Positions 34,501 to 43,095 are shown, numbered from the stretch's first letter. The stretch is 64,000 nucleotides of DNA from Fodinibius sp052060035 (GCF_052060035.1 NZ_JBPOEA010000004.1:1-64000), one strand, 5' to 3'. Translations and numbers: made by a program. Notes: generated by a model not told the origin, from the letters alone.

Positions 34501-35175
34501 GATGATGTTGACACAATTTTAAAGAAGATAAGTGACTCAGAATATTTGCTTAATGATGTTGCCTTTTTATTTAAGGGAATGGTAGTAAAAGATCGAGATT
34601 CCGTACTATATAATGAGAAAAATGAAGATCTTTCTGATAAATTTCTTTTAGGTAATTGTATTAACAAATGGCAAATAACAAATGAGTTTTATACTAATTA
34701 TGAAGACCTTGAAATAGTGGGGGGAACTAAAGTTCGAAGAAAATACAAGACTCACCCAAGAATTTTAATTAGGAGAACAGGTGATTCATTGTGTAGTGCA
34801 TTTTTGGAAGAGCCAGCTTTGACTGAAAGTACACTATATTCCTGTTGGTCAACTGATGATAACTTTCCAAACCTTTATTTATTTGGGCTACTTAACTCGT
34901 CCTTGTATACCTATATAATTAAGGCTTCAAAGTTGACAAATGAGCAAGCCTTTCCTCAAATTCTATTAACAGATTTGAAAGAATTACCTATTAAAAAAGC
35001 ACCTTCCGATACAGAGGAAGCAATAATTAATGCGGCTGATCAAATTCTTACCACCAAAGAGGATAATCCCGATGCCGATATTAGTGATCTGGAGAAAGAG
35101 ATTAATGAACTTGTGTATGAGCTGTATAGTATGAGCGAGGAGGAGATTGAGATTATTGAGGAGAGTGTGGCGTAA
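31591..35175 (+). CDS. Type IIG restriction-modification enzyme
   Basis: The ATG at 31591 gives 1,194 residues; the TTG nine bases earlier is less likely. An HsdR-type nuclease domain lies first, with the Asp of RIDLAIY and VLFEVKSP holding the Glu-x-Lys pair. An N6-adenine methylase follows with DPAVGSGHF and IGNPPY (nt about 34110). The last 300 residues form the target-recognition part. One chain thus cuts and methylates, as in the Eco57I group. The recognition sequence cannot be read from this. The next gene may be a partner. Confidence 0.88.
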   Translation: MQLETKTLRKSINKAFLKETVDRTSFNNFKGELRQLLDKIESAKKKGELEEHYKKPLNTFFEEVGFKEYNINTSDRIDLAIYTEGSVGVLFEVKSPTQKQDMITEADFNRKALQQAVLYYIEQRIEEENTDLKHVVVTDTFNWFVFDAQEFERCFYKPSTLKKVYKSWKSDQKVSSNKDFMYNEIANFIKEQDTTLRGLHLDLQEYGKLLEAKEGSKQEKKLIPLYKFFSPIHLLKESFANDSNTLNREFYQELLYILGLEEVKDGSTRYIERASKENRQPGSLIENTIRIIEAEDHLSRLNDRKTKYGSDKEEQLFNIALELGITWMNRVLFLKLLEAQLYRYHRQDRNFKFLNPQTIDGYDELNKLFFQVLARRESERAEDVNEKFGHIPYLNSSLFDPSSLEHETLRISNLDDKKTLPVYNRSVLTDQRGDEVNTLQYLFEFLEAYDFAAEGGEEIQEERKTLINASVLGLIFEKINGYKDGSYFTPGFITEYMARETLRKAVIDKFSEYWNEEDLTFTDVYNRIGRKQEDIEKANEIVNSITICDPAVGSGHFLVSCLNELLAIKSDLGILCDRDGKLFHHVNIEIENDELIVTWGNEELFEYDVSTTWHGKTLAKRNIASDRQRIQKALFHEKRHIIENCLFGVDINPNSVKICRLRLWIELLKNTYYTQGSNYRELEVLPNIDINIKTGNSLVNRFELGSDLSSVFKDSDHSLEDYKEAVQNYKHSGDRAEKQRLQNLIDDIKEEYSTTLTNNRPINKKLSKQRGRLELMQNADLFGDKKFTKKEIKKQKKKVKKLEKQKEEEESGVIYNNAFEWRFEFPEVLDEEGAFKGFDVVIGNPPYKNLTRNVLPSEMMEYLKKEFKSIKKSNSKNLFTLFVEFSIDILHSTGWLSMIVPEGLFQTRSYSDCVDVMESSGTIKRITFIEGMIFEEATTGNLIFELTKYNDNAETEYYEFDKNQQLDIKEDDVDTILKKISDSEYLLNDVAFLFKGMVVKDRDSVLYNEKNEDLSDKFLLGNCINKWQITNEFYTNYEDLEIVGGTKVRRKYKTHPRILIRRTGDSLCSAFLEEPALTESTLYSCWSTDDNFPNLYLFGLLNSSLYTYIIKASKLTNEQAFPQILLTDLKELPIKKAPSDTEEAIINAADQILTTKEDNPDADISDLEKEINELVYELYSMSEEEIEIIEESVA

Positions 35176-35241
35176 GTATTAGTTAATATCAGAAAGATGT
35201 CTTTTTAGAACCATGACATATAACTCATTACAAATCCAGCT

Positions 35242-36930
35242 ATGAATGAATTTGAGATATATGACAAAATTGTGAATGGTACCTATCGACCTCATTTAAA
35301 AGATAATGATACAAATGAATGGTTGGAGGAATTAGAAAAGAATTTTTTTACTAGCACTTTACGAATTGAGGAAAGAGAATTAGAGGGGCGCCACTTAACC
35401 ACTTTCGATGACATTGACTTTGATTTTTATGGAATAAAAGATGGTGATAGAGTAGTACTAGAATTCCCCGATGAAGATAATGATTTGGAGAATATAGTTT
35501 TAAAGGTCGAGCCCAATCCTGAAGAACAAGAGTTGATAAATCTGGATATTCGCCCGCCAATAGATAAAAAGAGTGAAATTTACCTTAGAATCATAGAAGG
35601 GGAGTTTAGAAGAATAAAAGCATCTTCTAAAAAGAAACTCGAATCTTCTGAAGATTTTGAAAAGCTAAAATTATATGCATTAAAGAATATTCAAACCGCA
35701 AAAAGAATTGGTAGGGAAGCACATCAGCTAAAGAAAAAACTAAGTAAAAGTGGAATAGATGATATGAACAATAGTAATACTTTAATTCTTTACTATATCA
35801 AGTTGCATATCATTTATTCAATAAATCATATACAAGTTCTATTTAAAGATATTTTAGGGTTAACTGTCCAAAATAGATCTACACTTGAGGATGAATTATA
35901 TGAACTGCAATACTCTAAATGGGAGGCTAAATCAAATCAACTAGATGGTTTTTTCAAAGAATCCGAAATAGATAGATTATATGAAGAATTGGGTGAAAAT
36001 GAAGGGTTAGAACAATCCATTTCATTCTTTAAAGAAAAGCTAACTGATCAAATCGAAAAGGTTGAAAAAGAAAAGAAGTCTAGTTTTGGCGTAGCAAAGA
36101 TGGAGGTAGACAAGCTAAAATGGCGAAAAGAAGAACTAGGAAAATTACTAATCCAAAAAATTTTTAAGAGTACAACAGCTAGTAATGAAAATAAATTGAT
36201 TGCTAGGTATAAATACTTGGTTGAAACACTTAGAAATTTAAATTTAAACCAATATTCTTTAGAGTATAAAGCATTAGATAAGGTTGATTTTTTCCCAAAA
36301 GTCGAGACGGAAATATCTTTATTGAAAGATTTAATTGAAGTTGATTCAACAGTAATTGATTCCTCCCATTTAATTGACGACCTGATGTCATTATTATTAC
36401 TAGTACAGGCTAGCAAACATGATTTCAAGGGAGAAGGTCAAATAAATCGTTACTTGAGCAATTTATTAAGGGCCAGACAATATTATGTCGCTGATGAATC
36501 AAGGCAAGGACGATCAGGAACTGATAAATCTAAAAACTATAAAAGTGGAGAACTAGATATTGCTATACGGGATATAGAAAATAATGGTATAGTAAAAACA
36601 ATTATTGAGGCATTTCAGTTAAAATCGTGTGGTGAGGATAATAAAAATGTTGAATATCACATCGATAAATTATTAGATCGATATGATACCGCTGGCAATA
36701 AAGAGAATTATATCATTGTGTATGCAAAGGCAGATGATTTTATATCATTATGGGAAAAATACCAGAAATACATAAAAAATAAAGTATTTGAGACTTCAGT
36801 GAACTTCGAGAAAATTGAACGAAAACAAATTAATAAAAGAAACCTAAAGGTAGGTCTTACCAAAATTCCTAAAGGTAAAACAGTAATAAAACTGTATCAC
36901 CTTTTTGTGAATATGTATCTGGATGATTAG
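35242..36930 (+). CDS. Nuclease-like companion protein of the restriction enzyme
   Basis: The 562-residue protein is mostly helical and charged for 400 residues. Its C-terminal part contains SGELDIAIRDIENNGIVKTIIEAFQLKS, an Asp...Glu-x-Gln-x-Lys array typical of restriction-endonuclease-like folds, then NYIIVYAK. It follows the type IIG gene after 66 bases on the same strand and ends 7 bases from the convergent STAS gene. It could be a second effector or part of an unrelated defence unit. Confidence 0.5.
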   Translation: MNEFEIYDKIVNGTYRPHLKDNDTNEWLEELEKNFFTSTLRIEERELEGRHLTTFDDIDFDFYGIKDGDRVVLEFPDEDNDLENIVLKVEPNPEEQELINLDIRPPIDKKSEIYLRIIEGEFRRIKASSKKKLESSEDFEKLKLYALKNIQTAKRIGREAHQLKKKLSKSGIDDMNNSNTLILYYIKLHIIYSINHIQVLFKDILGLTVQNRSTLEDELYELQYSKWEAKSNQLDGFFKESEIDRLYEELGENEGLEQSISFFKEKLTDQIEKVEKEKKSSFGVAKMEVDKLKWRKEELGKLLIQKIFKSTTASNENKLIARYKYLVETLRNLNLNQYSLEYKALDKVDFFPKVETEISLLKDLIEVDSTVIDSSHLIDDLMSLLLLVQASKHDFKGEGQINRYLSNLLRARQYYVADESRQGRSGTDKSKNYKSGELDIAIRDIENNGIVKTIIEAFQLKSCGEDNKNVEYHIDKLLDRYDTAGNKENYIIVYAKADDFISLWEKYQKYIKNKVFETSVNFEKIERKQINKRNLKVGLTKIPKGKTVIKLYHLFVNMYLDD

Positions 36931-36936
36931 TCAAAA

Positions 36937-37257
36937 TCAGAAAGAAAGCAATTCTGCTTCCGAATCAGTACTTGAATAATTAACCTTTTCTTTGGGCTGC
37001 TGCACCAATTCATCCATTTCTCTCACAGAAGCATTCATGTTTGTCTTTTTAACTTCTTTGTCGACATGTGGAAGGTGTGAATTCAGCTCATCTAAAAAAG
37101 AACGAGAAGCGAACTCTATATCGGAAAAGTCTAAGACAACAGTGTTAGCCCATGAGCTTTCAATTCTCTTGACCAATTTTTTAGCAGTAGCCCTGTTATT
37201 TAAGGCACTTACATCGAATTCTTTTCGAAGGTTGATATGTTTATCGAATATACTCAT
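36937..37257 (-). CDS. STAS-like (DUF4325) protein
   Basis: I chose the ATG at 37257, overlapping the upstream gene by 17 bases; a start at 37311 would overlap by 71. The 106-residue protein has NTVVLDFSDIEFASRSFLDELNSHL, the STAS-like DUF4325 motif. Pairing with the GHKL ATPase gene upstream mirrors anti-sigma kinase/anti-anti-sigma pairs, but no sigma factor is nearby. The last 25 residues are polar and unstructured. Confidence 0.7.
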   Translation of the reverse strand: MSIFDKHINLRKEFDVSALNNRATAKKLVKRIESSWANTVVLDFSDIEFASRSFLDELNSHLPHVDKEVKKTNMNASVREMDELVQQPKEKVNYSSTDSEAELLSF

Positions 37258-38110
37258 AGATGTCGACGTGTTTAGGTGGTTTTTGGAATCCCATACAAAT
37301 AATGGTGCCATTCCAACTAACCTGTGTCAAATTAATAAAGTGATTCCGCCCATTATTGTCAATAAAATAGCCGGCATTACCACTTATAACGCAAAAATAA
37401 CCATTTAGTTCATTATTAGATAGCAAATTAATGGTGTTTTTAATTCCGGTACCCCTTTTCTGCGAACCAAATTCGTCTTTGGCAGATAAATGCTGGCGAA
37501 TTACTTTTTCTAGGGCATCCATATCATCGGTAACACTTCTGCCCGCATTTTTTAAGGATTGGTAAATTCCTATCCCGTTATCCAGAAGACAGATTTCACA
37601 TGAGTTATTGGCTGGCCAAAACTGGGAAAATATATAAGCTAAATCCGCTTCTGAATGCTCCATTATATTATCAACCATTTCGGAAATAAGAAGATAGAAT
37701 ACATTGTTACCAACTCGGTCAAGAAACTCTTGGTCGTCAATATTGCGCCGCAAAAGTTTTGGGTATTGGTCAGATAAAAATCTAAGCTTTTCTTCCCGCC
37801 CGTCCCTACTGGCTGATTTTAGATCAGCTTTTGTAATGGGAAAGTAAGTTTGTCCAATTTTGTTGAATTCAGAAGTATTCGTTCCTTCAGGGAATTCAAT
37901 ACTATCTAAATATGAATTGGCATTTTGTATCGTGATGTTATGATCAAATGCATAGCTGGCGATAGGAAGTATAGAAACCGGTCGAATAAAATCGATAGTA
38001 GAAAAACTCGCTGTACCGCCATCAGGAATAGAGCTAAGGGTTCTCAGATTATTTACCAATTCCTTAATACGTGCTAAAGGATCCCAACTACCGCCTATAT
38101 GTAAACTCAT
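37241..38110 (-). CDS. GHKL-type ATPase (histidine-kinase-like)
   Basis: The 289-residue protein has the GHKL ATP-binding boxes: an N-box in ISEMVDNIMEHSEAD, G1 DNGIGIY and G2 GTGIKNTINLL. There is no dimerisation His, receiver or membrane segment, so it is not a classical sensor kinase. It is directly followed by the overlapping STAS-like gene. Such pairs recur in genomic islands near restriction genes. A phospho-switch in phage sensing is an inference. Confidence 0.75.
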   Translation of the reverse strand: MSLHIGGSWDPLARIKELVNNLRTLSSIPDGGTASFSTIDFIRPVSILPIASYAFDHNITIQNANSYLDSIEFPEGTNTSEFNKIGQTYFPITKADLKSASRDGREEKLRFLSDQYPKLLRRNIDDQEFLDRVGNNVFYLLISEMVDNIMEHSEADLAYIFSQFWPANNSCEICLLDNGIGIYQSLKNAGRSVTDDMDALEKVIRQHLSAKDEFGSQKRGTGIKNTINLLSNNELNGYFCVISGNAGYFIDNNGRNHFINLTQVSWNGTIICMGFQKPPKHVDIYEYIR

Positions 38111-38195
38111 TGATCGTTTCGTTCAAATAAATTTGTTTAATGGAGGGTTAAGATAACAGTTATACGGTTGAACAAATAGATGAAATAGGGAGTTT

Positions 38196-38747
38196 TTATT
38201 TTAAAACAACCGGTAATGATTTCATTCCTATCTGTTTTGCCACAAAATAGGTCGAGTTCCCATCCAAAATATCAAAAAGACCTTTTCCATCTACGCTTGG
38301 CCTAACAAAAATAGGTTTTCGTCTAGATATTATTCCCTGATAAGCCTGTCGCATTCTGGTAAACCCGTTGGCAATACCTTTCGGGCGTTTACGTGTAGGC
38401 CGAAGTAAGCAAATAGGTAAAATGGTTGTAGCTTCATTTATATCGAAAAAACGATCCAGCCGGTTGGGATCCAGGCAAAACATACGCTGATAATTTTGGA
38501 GGTACGTCCCAACTTGTCCCATATTAAGCCAACTGGTTAATGGGGCATCAAAACCATCCTCATTTATATAATTCACCTGAATGAGTTGCCTCGTTTCATC
38601 TACATATAGATGGAGTCTGTTAAAATCATGATACTGGCTGTTTATTTCATCTATTTTTGCTGTCAGATACTCAGTAGATATAGATGGTTTTACCACCTTT
38701 TTTTGGGTAATCGGCATTTTATCTACACGGTTATAGGTTTTCGGCAT
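38196..38747 (-). CDS. ParB-like nuclease/partition-domain protein
   Basis: The ATG at 38747 has an AGGAG seven bases ahead and overlaps the upstream gene by 17 bases; the longer frame from 38816 is unlikely. The 183-residue product has PIFVRPSVDGKGLFDILDGNSTYFVAKQIG, the ParB/sulfiredoxin-like core with a DGNxxY box. The N-terminal 100 residues are not recognised. It may handle element partition or act as a small DNA-binding nuclease. It is in the leftward replication operon. Confidence 0.65.
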   Translation of the reverse strand: MPKTYNRVDKMPITQKKVVKPSISTEYLTAKIDEINSQYHDFNRLHLYVDETRQLIQVNYINEDGFDAPLTSWLNMGQVGTYLQNYQRMFCLDPNRLDRFFDINEATTILPICLLRPTRKRPKGIANGFTRMRQAYQGIISRRKPIFVRPSVDGKGLFDILDGNSTYFVAKQIGMKSLPVVLK

Positions 38748-39045
38748 GGGGATTCTCCTGAATGGTCTGAATGATATAATCCACTTCTGACTTGCGACAC
38801 AGCTTAACGGCTTCACGGCCGGTACTTTTATTCCGCCCGTAACTGCGCACGGTTATCATTTTACGATAACCGCACCGGTAAAAGGTGGTCCGGGAGATGC
38901 GTCCCAGTTTTTCACACATGTAGCTGATCGCTTCGCCAATCGTCATGAAATCTTCATTGCTGGAGGGCATGTTTCCCATCGGGTTGGTGGTATTTTCAGG
39001 ATTTTCAAAATTAGACATAACCTTTCTTATTTTCTTAGACGCCAT
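38731..39045 (-). CDS. Small helix-turn-helix DNA-binding protein
   Basis: The 104-residue protein has a C-terminal half reading FMTIGEAISYMCEKLGRISRTTFYRCG and KSTGREAVKLCRKSEVDYII, a winged-helix excisionase-like layout. The first 30 residues are Asn/Met-rich and disordered. It lies next to the iteron-like array, which is directly upstream, so it may bind those repeats. A Met at 39018 is a second possible start. Confidence 0.6.
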   Translation of the reverse strand: MASKKIRKVMSNFENPENTTNPMGNMPSSNEDFMTIGEAISYMCEKLGRISRTTFYRCGYRKMITVRSYGRNKSTGREAVKLCRKSEVDYIIQTIQENPHAENL

Positions 39046-39078
39046 AGTTAAGTGTAGTAAAAACTGATAGTTAACCGC

Positions 39079-39264
39079 CTAAGAAATCGCCAAAGATTCA
39101 TCTTAGATGTCTTAGGCCAATCTTAGAGTTCTTAGGCGTTTCTTAGGTGATTTCTTAGATATATTATTATTAACTAACTTATTATTTATTATATACTTAC
39201 AGGGTGATGTTTTGGTGGATAAATGAGGATCTAAGAAAATAAGATGCTTTTTTAAAATTCTTAG
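39079..39264. repeat. Iteron-like CTTAG array and AT-rich stretch (candidate replication origin)
   Basis: Six copies of CTTAG lie at 39102, 39111, 39122, 39131, 39142 and 39154, forming three 20-base units that begin at 39101, 39121 and 39141. Inverted copies (CTAAG) occur at 39079 and 39231, and another CTTAG at 39260. Bases about 39159-39200 are almost only A and T. Placed between the helicase gene and a DNA-binding gene, this fits an origin with iterons and an unwinding region, or an operator. Confidence 0.55.
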
Positions 39265-39290
39265 ATAATCTCATATTTCCCGGAAATCTT

Positions 39291-41423
39291 CTAAAATGGG
39301 GGTTCAATTTTGGAACCACTCATAGCAATGTGATCGTCGGTTTGTTGGGATTGTTGTTTCATCATAATCGCTGCTTCTTCGCGTTTGCCAAAGGCGCGAA
39401 GCCAGGAGGGCGTTAAGTTTGTTCTGGGCAGGTGATACCCGTGGCGGTTTTCCTGGACGGTTCCTTTTACTGGATCCTCATAGCTGTAATAATTGGTTTT
39501 TGCTTTTCCGTGTAGGTCCAGGGCTTCAATTTCTTCCCGGATGATATCCTGGCTGATATACTCCCGGCCTTTGTTATAGTTGGTGTAGGCATCCCAAATG
39601 CCGCTCCAGTACATTACCAGCCCATCCTTGCTGTTCCAGCCGTAGTAGCGTTTCGGCAGCTCCCCGTTATCATTCATGATCTCAATGCTCGCCAAGAACT
39701 GTTGCAGGGGCGTTTGGTGGACCTCCTTTTCCGCTGAATTAGCTAAAAAGGTCACTCCATAACGGAATATTTCTGTGGAGATGCGATTGTCTCGGAGCAG
39801 TTGCTGCATCTCCTGCCGATCTTCCGCGCTTACCGTTTGTTTGTTGTTTTCCCCCAAGGACTGTTGGACGAATTCAGCGAATTCCACATCACTGGGCCGA
39901 CAGACAAATAGATCTACCGTAATAAGAGCCGCCATATTTTCGATTTGACGGTCTTTAATCTGGAAACGAACGCCTTCCTGGTCACTTCTACGCCCTAGTT
40001 CTTCCTCGACGGCTTCGGTAAGAAGACGCTTGGTCCAGAGTAGCTCGCTTTTGAACAGCTCCCGGTTGAAATCATTAAACTTGTACAGCAGAGACAGAAA
40101 AAGTTGCTGCAATTCCTTTTTATGATTGTCAAACCACCACAAATTATGGACAGAGCCCCGTTTGTCCTTGGCGTACTCAATCATAATACATCGCGACCGA
40201 AAATGGTCCTCGGTGGGTTTGTAGTTGGAGATAAACATCAGCTGGGAACGCACGGGGCTCCAGGCGTTTTTGGTCCGATCGTGGGAGGCGCTTACTCCAC
40301 GTTGTCTCAACTCGTACCACATGTTAAATACTTGTGGCGTGATCTTGCCTTTTCCGGGGACAAACTCATCCATGATCACAGGAATCTTGCTGTGGTTGGC
40401 CAGCTTGTTTTCGGCAGACTTTAGCGTAGGATTGGAATCCACGTCTGTAAACGACTGCCCAAAGAAATTGAGCATGATCTGAGAAAGCTGACCTTTTCCC
40501 GTCGAAGGCTCGCCATACAGGTACAGAAAGACCACATGTTTAAATACATCGTAGATCTCATCAAAAAATAGAAAGGAGAGCATATAGGAGAAAATAAGGT
40601 AGCCCTCTGCTTTCTTCTCGGGCTGTTGTCCAGCGATAAGTTCTCCGAATCTGTCGCGGACGGTGTCGGTAAAATACCGGAGCTCGTTGCCGGTGAGAAG
40701 CTGGTGTTCGTCGTCGCTGTAGAATCCATCCTTGGCGGGGGACAGGTCTAACAGAGGCGAAGGTTCAATACGCCCGGGCTTAACGTAAAAGGTAGTGTCG
40801 GCAGCTACCATGGGGAACAGGCCAGAGTCTCGGTCGGGCGCTATCATGTATTGGGGCTCCCGAAGGTGATCATCCGGAATAGTAATTAAGGCATTGCGCG
40901 TCAGATAAAAGGTGTAGCCATGGTGCTCGATAAATCCGTAGTAATTGAACTCATACACGGTCTGCGGCTGCCACCGGTTGCACAGGAAGCTCATAAAGAA
41001 GAGGATCTCATCATCAGACTTAAAGCGAGCCGATTGATAGGAATGCTTAAAGATCTGAATCTGAAAGGCTTTCTTGGACAGCAGGTCTTCCGGCTCCAGT
41101 ACAAAGAGTTCGCTCTGGGTCAGGGTTCGCGTTTCTGGTGTTAGCCAGCTCACCTGGCATTCATAGAGCGTCGAATCCCATTTCAGTGTTTCGGGATTAT
41201 AGCGGATGATCTTGGAATGTATTTCGATATCGAAGGTGCCGATCCGGCGACTGGTGCCATCGGTTTCGTTGCGATACCATCCAAAATCTAACGGGTCGGA
41301 GCTGTCGATATATTCAAACGGTTCTTTTTGAGAATTGGATACTGCTGGCCCGTAGTCATCGGGTTGTTGCCGGTTGTTTGGCGATACTAGTGTTAAGGAC
41401 TCTTCCCGGGTGTTGCTGCTCAT
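39291..41423 (-). CDS. AAA/SF3-like replicative helicase-primase protein
   Basis: The 710-residue protein has a beta-rich N-terminal domain, Walker A GEPSTGKG (304-311) and Walker B VIMDEFVPG (D352, E353), plus LMFISNY as a sensor-like strand. The arrangement fits phage/plasmid helicases of the SF3/DUF927 type that load at an origin. The first 68 bases overlap the end of the small gene before it. It probably starts element replication together with the iteron-like array downstream. Confidence 0.75.
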   Translation of the reverse strand: MSSNTREESLTLVSPNNRQQPDDYGPAVSNSQKEPFEYIDSSDPLDFGWYRNETDGTSRRIGTFDIEIHSKIIRYNPETLKWDSTLYECQVSWLTPETRTLTQSELFVLEPEDLLSKKAFQIQIFKHSYQSARFKSDDEILFFMSFLCNRWQPQTVYEFNYYGFIEHHGYTFYLTRNALITIPDDHLREPQYMIAPDRDSGLFPMVAADTTFYVKPGRIEPSPLLDLSPAKDGFYSDDEHQLLTGNELRYFTDTVRDRFGELIAGQQPEKKAEGYLIFSYMLSFLFFDEIYDVFKHVVFLYLYGEPSTGKGQLSQIMLNFFGQSFTDVDSNPTLKSAENKLANHSKIPVIMDEFVPGKGKITPQVFNMWYELRQRGVSASHDRTKNAWSPVRSQLMFISNYKPTEDHFRSRCIMIEYAKDKRGSVHNLWWFDNHKKELQQLFLSLLYKFNDFNRELFKSELLWTKRLLTEAVEEELGRRSDQEGVRFQIKDRQIENMAALITVDLFVCRPSDVEFAEFVQQSLGENNKQTVSAEDRQEMQQLLRDNRISTEIFRYGVTFLANSAEKEVHQTPLQQFLASIEIMNDNGELPKRYYGWNSKDGLVMYWSGIWDAYTNYNKGREYISQDIIREEIEALDLHGKAKTNYYSYEDPVKGTVQENRHGYHLPRTNLTPSWLRAFGKREEAAIMMKQQSQQTDDHIAMSGSKIEPPF

Positions 41424-41631
41424 TTATTTGTCGTTGAGATATTAAAATTTTGTGTTCACTTACATGGTTGAGTTCATAGAGATTGTCTCCATATCCGTAA
41501 ATCACCCAGAGGTCGTAACCTTCCACCAGTTGGGTTTCGATCATGCGGACGATCTCTTTACGTTTCTTACCATCGCAGTCTATAAAATGGATGGTATCCC
41601 CAAGGGTATAGCGCGTTTTAATAGTTGCCAT
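41356..41631 (-). CDS. Small hypothetical protein overlapping the helicase start
   Basis: The 91-residue product has a beta-rich N-terminal two-thirds (TRYTLGDTIHFI, YDLWVIYGYGDNLYELN) and a polar tail. No family was recognised. Its last 68 bases overlap the helicase start in another frame, so either the tail or the helicase start could be mis-set. It lies 12 bases after the Cro-like gene. Confidence 0.5.
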   Translation of the reverse strand: MATIKTRYTLGDTIHFIDCDGKKRKEIVRMIETQLVEGYDLWVIYGYGDNLYELNHVSEHKILISQRQINEQQHPGRVLNTSIAKQPATTR

Positions 41632-41643
41632 AAGTGGGGCCTG

Positions 41644-41961
41644 TCAGGTGAGTTGAGGTTCGATAAATTCAAATTTTATTCCCTTGGCTACCTGCAGTAG
41701 CTGGCTTGGTAGGTTAAATTCTTCTGTCAGTCTTGCTCTGACCTGGGCAGGGGTTATACCCAAGGTGTTTTCCATATGACAAAGGCGCCGATCAGAAATG
41801 TAATAGGGTTTTTTAAACCATTGGCGAAAAGTGTTTAATTTGACGTCGGGAAACATTTCCTGGCGGAACTCATTATAAGAGCCGAATTGCTGGAAAATTT
41901 CCTGTTTAATTAGCGACAAGCGGGTTCGATTAATTTCATATTTTGTTATTGGTCCGTTCAC
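41644..41961 (-). CDS. Cro-like helix-turn-helix protein
   Basis: The 105-residue protein has a helical DNA-binding pattern (KQEIFQQFGSYNEFRQEMFPDVKLNTFRQWFK) and ITPAQVRARL. It is the first gene of the leftward replication operon and faces the repressor gene across a 194-base gap. That layout is typical of a lysogeny switch with a Cro-type partner. The assignment rests on placement and the helix pattern. Confidence 0.55.
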   Translation of the reverse strand: MNGPITKYEINRTRLSLIKQEIFQQFGSYNEFRQEMFPDVKLNTFRQWFKKPYYISDRRLCHMENTLGITPAQVRARLTEEFNLPSQLLQVAKGIKFEFIEPQLT

Positions 41962-42155
41962 AAGCGTAATTCTGTCTTTTAAAATTTATGGGTAAGTAGT
42001 ATAATCGGATGGTTACAGTTAAACGTTACCGATACCTACAGGGATAAAGTAGTGATGTGATAGTAACGAAACAATTAAAAATGATGTGATCGGAAAATAT
42101 TTAGGAAGGGTATTTATTCCAATCACAATAAAACTAATAGGATAGGAAAAGAGGA
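41962..42155. promoter_or_regulatory. Divergent operator/promoter region of the repressor switch
   Basis: No gene is seen here. CGTTAC at 42024 and GTAACG at 42063 are inverted copies; ATCGG (42004) and CCGAT (42029) are another pair; GATGTGAT occurs at 42053 and 42082. These are plausible operators for the two flanking DNA-binding proteins. Confidence 0.45.
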
Positions 42156-42572
42156 ATGTTGGAGAAAAAATCTGGCGAAACATTACAAGACAATGTCCGG
42201 TATCTGCTTGAGAAGTATTACGATGGAAATGTGTCTGAAATGCAGCGGGAGACGGGAGTTAACCGATCTGTGATTTCAGAGATAAAAAATGGAGGGAAGA
42301 CGGAAGTAAACAGCTCCACGCTAATACGGTTTGCACAATCAGGGATAAATCTTAATTGGCTATTAACGGGAGAGGGCACACCATTTACTGGTAGTGAAAT
42401 GGCCGATATTAGCGAAGAGCTGAAAGAAAAGCAGTTGCTTGATAACCGCATGAAAGAGATTAAGAAGCTTGTAGGTGATATCGAAGATCAGCTATCCGAG
42501 CAACCGCACCTGCGGCTTGATCCGGATGTTCAGAGCGCACTTCTTGAACTACTGAAGAAAGCTGTTCGATAA
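42156..42572 (+). CDS. CI-like XRE-family repressor
   Basis: The 138-residue protein has an N-terminal helix-turn-helix (VSEMQRETGVNRSVISEIKNGGK) and INLNWLLTGEGTPF, the ending found in many prophage repressors. A charged helical C-terminal half probably makes the dimer. It lacks a LexA-type protease domain, so release would not be by RecA-driven self-cleavage. It reads rightward, away from the replication operon. Confidence 0.78.
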   Translation: MLEKKSGETLQDNVRYLLEKYYDGNVSEMQRETGVNRSVISEIKNGGKTEVNSSTLIRFAQSGINLNWLLTGEGTPFTGSEMADISEELKEKQLLDNRMKEIKKLVGDIEDQLSEQPHLRLDPDVQSALLELLKKAVR

Positions 42573-42732
42573 GGGTAAGTACCTGTTTTTTGCTATTACC
42601 GTTTTTGGTTTTGTGTACACTACAGGTAGACTGGTTTGTATGCATGGTCGCTGGCACTCTTAATTAATTACGTTTTTTTAGTGTTCTGTTTTACCCAAAA
42701 AATCTATACAAGAGCAGCTCACCCCGTATTTG

Positions 42733-43014
42733 TTACACATTTGCCGCAAAAAGTCGTTCAATAACTTTGCGATCAAAATATTTTCGGCGGCCGCCGACTC
42801 TCAGGCACGGAATAAACTGTTTGTGGGCCGGTGGCAGATTACTGCGATTGAGGACCGTTCGCTGATCGATACCAAAATCAGCTTCGATATCCTGGGCCGT
42901 TATGTAACGTGATTTATCAGGCTTGGATTGGTAAGCGCGTAACAGAAATTCTATTTTGGATTCAAGATTGGCAATGGTTTCCAGTAAGGTATCTTTGGGG
43001 TCTTGAGAATTCAT
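42733..43014 (-). CDS. Excisionase-like helix-turn-helix protein
   Basis: The 93-residue protein has a short N-terminal coil, then YITAQDIEADFGIDQRTVLNRSN and LRVGGRRKYFDRKVIERLF, the HTH_17/excisionase-like winged helix. Such proteins direct element excision or act as regulators. It lies near the right end of the element between the repressor and the 310-residue gene, which suits an Xis role, although no integrase is visible in the window. Confidence 0.65.
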   Translation of the reverse strand: MNSQDPKDTLLETIANLESKIEFLLRAYQSKPDKSRYITAQDIEADFGIDQRTVLNRSNLPPAHKQFIPCLRVGGRRKYFDRKVIERLFAANV

Positions 43015-43095
43015 AGGTGATATCTTTGGGGTTGCAAAAATTGTATGGCGCTAAAGAAAAGGCAATCCCTAATAAAATACACTTCCAGACAAAAA

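Noticed and set aside
42460..42657. Minus-strand 65-codon frame
   Set aside because: Mostly antisense to the repressor's end, with no recognisable pattern.
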